A stretch of 39,280 nt of DNA from Betaproteobacteria bacterium (GTDB taxonomy: Bacteria; Pseudomonadota; Gammaproteobacteria; Burkholderiales; SG8-39). Under the pieces are notes generated by a model. It was not told the DNA's origin. It saw nothing but the letters and a program-made list of their open reading frames with translations, and did no database searches. Of this stretch, positions 35,699 to 39,280 are shown in pieces; position 1 is the first letter of the stretch, and each line of letters opens with the position of its first letter. The position numbers and the translations under genes are program-made. The DNA is taken from contig JAFAGU010000053.1 in NCBI GenBank assembly GCA_019237595.1, forward strand, positions 1-39,280, written 5' to 3'.

Positions 35699-36115
35699 TT
35701 AGCCTGCCAGCCTCGCCTTGACTAGTGCGGAAACGGCGGCCATGTCGGCGCGCCCCGCGAGGCGCGCCTTGAGGGCGGCCATCACCTTGCCCATGTCCTT
35801 CGGCCCGGCGGCGCCGGTCTCGGAAATGACCGAGTTGATCTCGCCCTGGATTTCAGCCTCGCCGAGCTTCTGGGGCAGGTAGCCCGAAAGCACCGCGATC
35901 TCCGCCTTTTCCTTGTCGGCGAGATCGGCCCGCGCCGCCTTCTCGAACTGCGCAATCGATTCCCGGCGCTGCTTAACCATCTTCTCGATGATGGCGAGGA
36001 CGTCGGCGTCGGAGAGCTCGACGCGCTCGTCCACCTCCTTCTGCTTCATGGCCGCGAGGAGCAGCCGGACCGTGGACAGGCGCGCGCCGTCCCTGGCCCG
36101 CATCGCGGCCTTCAT
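35699..36115 (-). CDS. yqeY: GatB/YqeY domain protein
   Basis: YqeY resembles the C-terminal tRNA-contacting part of GatB; its exact role is not settled. From ATG 36115 the product is 138 residues, with VRLLLAAMKQKEVDER, VLAIIEKMVKQRRESI and LSGYLPQKL. The family normally begins about ten residues earlier (M-S-L-K-x-x-I-N-E-D-M-K-A-A-M). Here the upstream codons do encode I-P-L-K-D-K-I-N-E-D in frame, but the expected initiator is ATC (36143-36145). Initiation at that AUC would give the usual 148 residues; otherwise the protein is slightly truncated. It lies between rpsU and dnaG and is probably cotranscribed with both. Confidence 0.92.
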   Translation of the reverse strand: MKAAMRARDGARLSTVRLLLAAMKQKEVDERVELSDADVLAIIEKMVKQRRESIAQFEKAARADLADKEKAEIAVLSGYLPQKLGEAEIQGEINSVISETGAAGPKDMGKVMAALKARLAGRADMAAVSALVKARLAG

Positions 36116-36153
36116 GTCCTCGTTGATTTTGTCCTTGAGCGGGATGCTGCTTC

Positions 36154-36366
36154 TTAGTACAGCTTCTGCGGCAGCATCTGGCTGCGCAGGCGCTTGTGAT
36201 GGCGCTTCACCGCGGCCGCGAGCTTGCGCTTCCTCTCGGCGGTCGGCTTTTCGTAGAACTCGCGCGAGCGCAGCTCCGTGAGCAGCCCGGTCTTCTCGAC
36301 CGTGCGCTTGAAGCGGCGCATCGCCACCTCGAAGGGCTCGTTTTCCTTGACGCGAACAGTCGGCAT
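36154..36366 (-). CDS. rpsU: 30S ribosomal protein S21
   Basis: The 70-residue basic protein has the S21 opening MPTVRVKENEPFEVAMRRFKR and the Arg/Lys-rich helical C-terminus ending LPQKLY. S21 sits near the anti-Shine-Dalgarno region of 16S rRNA and aids initiation. It is the first gene of the rpsU-yqeY-dnaG-rpoD cluster, divergent from tsaD. Confidence 0.98.
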   Translation of the reverse strand: MPTVRVKENEPFEVAMRRFKRTVEKTGLLTELRSREFYEKPTAERKRKLAAAVKRHHKRLRSQMLPQKLY

Positions 36367-36400
36367 AAAGCTCGGGATCCGGGACTCGAAAAGGGGCGGA

Positions 36401-36413
36401 ATTGTATCAGAAT
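36401..36413. promoter_or_regulatory. Divergent -10 core between rpsU and tsaD
   Basis: On the - strand TGATACAAT gives an extended -10 for rpsU (TACAAT, 36401-36406), with a leader of about 30 bases. On the + strand CAGAAT (36408-36413) ends seven bases before the tsaD ATG, and TATCAG (36405-36410) is an alternative. The boxes abut, so RNA polymerase binding for the two genes should be mutually exclusive. -35 matches are not evident. Confidence 0.45.
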
Positions 36414-36420
36414 CGCCCGC

Positions 36421-37431
36421 ATGATCGTCCTGGGCATCGAGACCTCGTGCGACGAGACGGGCGTCGCGCTCTACGAACCCGCCGGCAGCGGCGGGGAGAG
36501 CGGACAGCTCCTCGCGCATGTCGTGCACTCGCAAGTCGCAATGCACGAGGCCTACGGCGGCGTGGTCCCCGAGATCGCCTCGCGGGACCATGTGCGGCGG
36601 CTCGTCCCCCTCACGCGCAAGGTGTTCGACCAAGCCGGGCGGCAGCTCCGCGAGCTCGAGGCCATCGGCTACACCGAAGGACCCGGCCTCGCCGGGGCGC
36701 TTCTCGTGGGCGCTTCCTTCGCGCACGGACTTGCCTTCTCACTGGGCATCCCGGCGATCGGCATCCACCACCTGGAAGGGCATCTTCTCTCGCCCCTTCT
36801 CTCGGATCCCGCGCCCGAGTTTCCCTTCGTCGCGCTTCTGGTCTCGGGCGGGCACACGCAGCTCATGAGGGTCGACGCGCCCGGGACCTACCGGCTGCTC
36901 GGCGAGACGCAGGACGACGCGGCGGGCGAGGCGTTCGACAAGACAGCGAAGCTCCTCGGGCTGGGGTACCCAGGCGGGCCGGCGCTTTCGCGCCTCGCCG
37001 AGGAAGGCTCGCCGGGCCGGCTGCGCCTGCCGCGGCCGATGATCGACAGCGGCAACCTGGACTTCAGCTTTTCCGGCCTGAAGACCGCGGTCTCCACTGC
37101 AATGAGGAAGTCGCCACAGGAAGCCAGCGACGTCGCGCGCGCATTCGTCGACGCCGTGGTCGACGTCCTTGTCGCCAAGTGCACGGCAGCGCTCCAAGCG
37201 ACGGGACTGCGGCGTCTCGTCGTCGCCGGCGGCGTCGGGGCGAACCGGCAGCTTCGCGACGCGCTCGACGAACGCGCGAGCCAGGGGCGCTTCTCGGTGT
37301 TCTATCCGCCGCTCGAGCTTTGTACCGACAACGGCGCGATGATCGCCTTTGCCGCCGCGCAGCGCCTGCGCGCGACAAAGGCTCGCGGCGGCTTCAGCGT
37401 CAAGCCGCGCTGGGATCTGGCGGAGGCGTAG
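36421..37431 (+). CDS. tsaD: tRNA N6-adenosine threonylcarbamoyltransferase TsaD
   Basis: TsaD transfers the threonylcarbamoyl group to A37 of ANN-decoding tRNAs, together with TsaB and TsaE. The 336-residue protein opens with MIVLGIETSCDETGVALY. It has the metal-binding H-H-L-E-G-H motif, VSGGHTQLM, DDAAGEAFDKTAKLLGLGYPGG and AGGVGANRQLR. It has no Shine-Dalgarno. The 3' end overlaps plsY by 32 bases on the opposite strand. The CAU-anticodon tRNA in this window is an expected substrate (A37 present). Confidence 0.97.
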   Translation: MIVLGIETSCDETGVALYEPAGSGGESGQLLAHVVHSQVAMHEAYGGVVPEIASRDHVRRLVPLTRKVFDQAGRQLRELEAIGYTEGPGLAGALLVGASFAHGLAFSLGIPAIGIHHLEGHLLSPLLSDPAPEFPFVALLVSGGHTQLMRVDAPGTYRLLGETQDDAAGEAFDKTAKLLGLGYPGGPALSRLAEEGSPGRLRLPRPMIDSGNLDFSFSGLKTAVSTAMRKSPQEASDVARAFVDAVVDVLVAKCTAALQATGLRRLVVAGGVGANRQLRDALDERASQGRFSVFYPPLELCTDNGAMIAFAAAQRLRATKARGGFSVKPRWDLAEA

Positions 37432-38032
37432 CCTTCTTCGCGCCGAGCTTCGACTCCGTCCCCGCGGCGAGGCGCTTGATGTTCTCGCGATGGCGCCAGG
37501 TGAGAAGTACGGCCATCGCCGCGACCGCCACGACCGTGGCCGTCCCGAGCTTCAGGAACCAGGCAAAAAAGACCGCGAATGCCGCCGCCACGATCGACGC
37601 GAGCGACACATAGCGGAAGAAGGCGACGATGATCGCGAAGGTCGCGATCGTGCCGACGCCCAGCCAGAGATCGAAGCCGAAAAGAGTCCCGGCCGCGGTC
37701 GCGACGCCCTTGCCGCCCCGGAAGCGGTAGAAGACGGGATAGAGATGTCCGAGGAAAGCCGCCGCCCCGGCCACGGCCATGGCGAGCGCATCGCCCGTGC
37801 AGAGCTGGGCGAGCCAGACGGCCAGCCAGCCCTTGGCCGCATCGCCGGCGAGCGTAAGCAGCGCCGCGGCCTTGCTCCCCGAGCGCAGCACGTTCGTCGC
37901 ACCGGGGTTCCCGGAGCCGTAGCTCCTCGGGTCCGGAAGCGCCATGGCGCGGCTCACGACGATGGCGAACGAGACCGACCCCAGCGCGTAGGCGGCCAAG
38001 GCGACGACGGCGAGCTGGAGCCCGAGCGGCAT
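37400..38032 (-). CDS. plsY: Glycerol-3-phosphate acyltransferase PlsY
   Basis: PlsY transfers acyl groups from acyl-phosphate to glycerol-3-phosphate, starting phospholipid synthesis at the inner membrane. The 210-residue protein has about five to six hydrophobic helices. It shows the conserved AYALGSVSFAIVVSR, SYGSGNPGATNVLRSG, GHLYPVFYRFRGGKGVATAAG and a later DLW segment. The C-terminus is a short basic/Pro tail overlapping tsaD. A TAGAAT -10-like box lies seven bases before its ATG. It is divergent from folB with 23 bases between start codons. Confidence 0.96.
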   Translation of the reverse strand: MPLGLQLAVVALAAYALGSVSFAIVVSRAMALPDPRSYGSGNPGATNVLRSGSKAAALLTLAGDAAKGWLAVWLAQLCTGDALAMAVAGAAAFLGHLYPVFYRFRGGKGVATAAGTLFGFDLWLGVGTIATFAIIVAFFRYVSLASIVAAAFAVFFAWFLKLGTATVVAVAAMAVLLTWRHRENIKRLAAGTESKLGAKKATPPPDPSAA

Positions 38033-38039
38033 GGACGCG

Positions 38040-38049
38040 ATTCTATAAT
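38040..38049. promoter_or_regulatory. Overlapping divergent -10 boxes for plsY and folB
   Basis: ATTCTATAAT contains TATAAT on the + strand (38044-38049), ending six bases before the folB ATG. It also contains TAGAAT on the - strand (38040-38045), ending seven bases before the plsY ATG. The two hexamers overlap by two bases. There is no room for leaders or Shine-Dalgarno sites, so both mRNAs should be leaderless or nearly so. Each -35, if used, lies inside the other gene. Confidence 0.6.
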
Positions 38050-38055
38050 CGTCCG

Positions 38056-38409
38056 ATGGATGCCATCCTCTTTCGCGACCTGCGCATCGAAGCTTCCATC
38101 GGCATCCACAAGCGCGAGCGCTTCATCAAGCAGACGCTGTCCATCGACCTCGAGATCGGCATCCCGGGAACCGCGGTGTTCTCGAGCGACAAGGTCGCCG
38201 ACACGATCGACTACGAGCAGGTCACGCTCAAGATCGGCGCCCTCCTCGCGAGCGGCCATTTCCGGTTGGTGGAAACCGTCGCCGAGCGCATCGCGGACCT
38301 CCTCCTCGACGACTTCTCCGCTCCCTGGTGCAAGGTGAGCGTCGCGAAGCTCGGCATCCTGCCCGGCACCAAATGGGTGGGCGTGAGCATCGAGCGGGGA
38401 AAACGCTAG
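38056..38409 (+). CDS. folB: Dihydroneopterin aldolase
   Basis: FolB converts 7,8-dihydroneopterin to 6-hydroxymethyl-dihydropterin in folate synthesis. The 117-residue protein has the family pattern: FRDLRIEASIGIHKRER at the start, DTIDYEQVTLKI in the middle, LVETVAERIADLLLDDF and a late lysine-containing VSVAKLGIL. It is commonly near tsaD and plsY in proteobacteria. The stop shares CTAG (38406-38409) with the convergent ybaK. Confidence 0.95.
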   Translation: MDAILFRDLRIEASIGIHKRERFIKQTLSIDLEIGIPGTAVFSSDKVADTIDYEQVTLKIGALLASGHFRLVETVAERIADLLLDDFSAPWCKVSVAKLGILPGTKWVGVSIERGKR

Positions 38410-38879
38410 TCCTCGAGCGCGACGTCCACCGGTATTGGGTTCAACAGCCGAACGATCTCTGCAGGGTGGATTCGAACGAGAAAACCGCGTCGGCCGCCGT
38501 TGATGTAGATCGACGCCAGCTCGAGGATGGAGCGCTCCACGAACACCGGAATCGGTTTCCTCGTGCCAAAGGGCGAAGTGCCGCCGACCTGGTAGCCGGT
38601 ATGGCGCTGGGCAACCTCGGGCTTGCACGGCTCGATTCTCTTGCGCCCGGCCTGGCGCGCGAGGTTCTTCGTCGAGACCTTGCGATCGCCGTGCATGAGC
38701 ACGATGAGCGGCTTGCGGTTCTCGTCCTCCATGACGAGGGTCTTCACGACCTCGCTCTCCGGGACGTTGAGCGAAACCGATGAGACACGCGTGCCGCCGT
38801 GCTCGACGTACTCGTATTCGTGCTCCGTGTACGCGACGCCTCGCGACTTGAGGAAAACGGTCGCAGGCGTATCAGCCAC
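38406..38879 (-). CDS. ybaK: Cys-tRNA(Pro) deacylase YbaK/EbsC
   Basis: YbaK hydrolyses cysteine mischarged onto tRNA-Pro. The 157-residue protein shows VVKTLVMEDENRKPLIVLMHGDRKVS, the ligand-pocket Lys in EVVKTLV and the late GYQVGGTSPFGTRK motif, all characteristic of the family. The GTG start (38877-38879) lies inside the last codons of xerD, an 8-base overlap, so it is likely cotranscribed with it. Confidence 0.94.
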   Translation of the reverse strand: MADTPATVFLKSRGVAYTEHEYEYVEHGGTRVSSVSLNVPESEVVKTLVMEDENRKPLIVLMHGDRKVSTKNLARQAGRKRIEPCKPEVAQRHTGYQVGGTSPFGTRKPIPVFVERSILELASIYINGGRRGFLVRIHPAEIVRLLNPIPVDVALED

Positions 38880-39280
38880 GGGGATGGTGGGCGGCGTGGA
38901 GCTTCTTCAGCCGCTCGCGCGCCACGTGCGTGTAGATCTGCGTCGTGGAGATGTCCGCATGGCCGAGGAGGAGCTGTACCACGCGCAGGTCGGCGCCGTG
39001 GTTGATGAGGTGCGTGGCAAACGCATGGCGAAGGACGTGCGGCGAGAGCTTCTTTCCGGGGATCGCGCGCCGGCCGTAGCGCCGCAGGAGATGCCAGAAG
39101 GCTTGCCGCGTCATGCCGCCGCCGCGCCCGGTGATGAAGAGTACGTCGGACGCCGACTTGGGGCGCGCCTCGAGATAGCGGCCGATCCAGTCGGCCGCGG
39201 TCTCGCCGAGCGGCACGAGCCGTTCCTTCGAGCCTTTGCCGCGCGTGCGCACGACGTTAGCGTTGAGGTCGACCTCGAAG
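38872..39280 (-). CDS. xerD: Site-specific tyrosine recombinase XerD, partial
   Basis: Only the C-terminal catalytic part is in the window; the N-terminal part lies beyond the right edge. The visible 135 or so residues carry VRTRGKGSKERLVPLG, the H-x-x-R box (HVLRHAFATHLINHGADLRVVQLLLGHADISTTQIYTHV) with the conserved His/Arg and GH, and the nucleophile Tyr in TQIYTHV. With XerC it resolves chromosome dimers at dif. XerD is preferred over XerC from LLGHADISTTQIYTHVARERLKKLH. A full-length comparison would settle this. No integration scar or attachment site is seen next to it. Confidence 0.9.
   Translation of the reverse strand, partial: FEVDLNANVVRTRGKGSKERLVPLGETAADWIGRYLEARPKSASDVLFITGRGGGMTRQAFWHLLRRYGRRAIPGKKLSPHVLRHAFATHLINHGADLRVVQLLLGHADISTTQIYTHVARERLKKLHAAHHPRG

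Overview
This is a GC-rich, very densely packed piece of a proteobacterial chromosome, most likely from a betaproteobacterium. The clues are argH divergent from algZ-algR-hemC-hemD-hemX, hemA-prfA-prmC-grxD, groESL under a CIRCE element, ubiA/ubiD, recG-ridA, and rpsU-yqeY-dnaG-rpoD divergent from tsaD, with folB and plsY nearby. I see no insertion sequence, prophage, CRISPR array or other mobile island. The content is mainly housekeeping with a heavy load of signalling genes.

Layout. 1-4162 (-): AlgZ/AlgR two-component system followed by the haem genes hemC, hemD and hemX (hemX is cut by the left edge). 4217-7747 (+): argH, a Ser/Thr kinase with a cyclic-nucleotide-binding-like domain, and a fructosamine-kinase-family gene. 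7718-13022 (-): sensor kinase, NarL-type regulator, hemA, prfA, prmC, grxD. 13055-14548 (+): an acyl carrier protein and a ketoacyl synthase. 14545-18816 (-): PAS-PAS hybrid kinase, tRNA-Phe, groEL, groES and the CIRCE/promoter region. 18827-20278 (+): dacB (PBP4). 20220-25539 (-): ubiD, a membrane protein, ubiA, recG, ridA. 25581-25904 (+): TPR protein. 25901-28110 (-): lone receiver, NarL-type regulator, receiver-kinase. 28185-30282 (+): topoisomerase IB and two small secreted proteins. 30299-31247: tRNA-Ala (-) and a SapC-family gene (+). 31244-36366 (-): small Cys/His protein, a CAU-anticodon tRNA, rpoD, dnaG, yqeY, rpsU. 36421-37431 (+): tsaD. Then plsY (-), folB (+), ybaK (-) and xerD (-, cut by the right edge).

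How the genes work together. hemA, hemC, hemD and hemX supply early tetrapyrrole synthesis. prfA with prmC makes and methylates release factor 1. ubiA and ubiD act in succession in ubiquinone synthesis. rpsU, dnaG and rpoD form the macromolecular-synthesis cluster. At least four histidine kinases and four response regulators lie between these blocks.

The most noteworthy signals are architectural. All seven protein-protein convergent pairs overlap, four of them through one shared CTAG. Many same-strand neighbours overlap as ATGA/GTGA/TTGA. About nine first-in-unit genes have a -10-like hexamer only 6-10 bp before the start codon and no Shine-Dalgarno, suggesting leaderless mRNAs. Several divergent pairs appear to share one small AT-rich core with back-to-back -10 boxes. 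At the sequence level, tRNA-Phe has C at position 33, ArgH has Tyr in place of the conserved Asn of its SRNDQ motif, and two genes (fructosamine kinase family and yqeY) lack a canonical start codon where their families begin. I did not find a clearly new multi-gene system.
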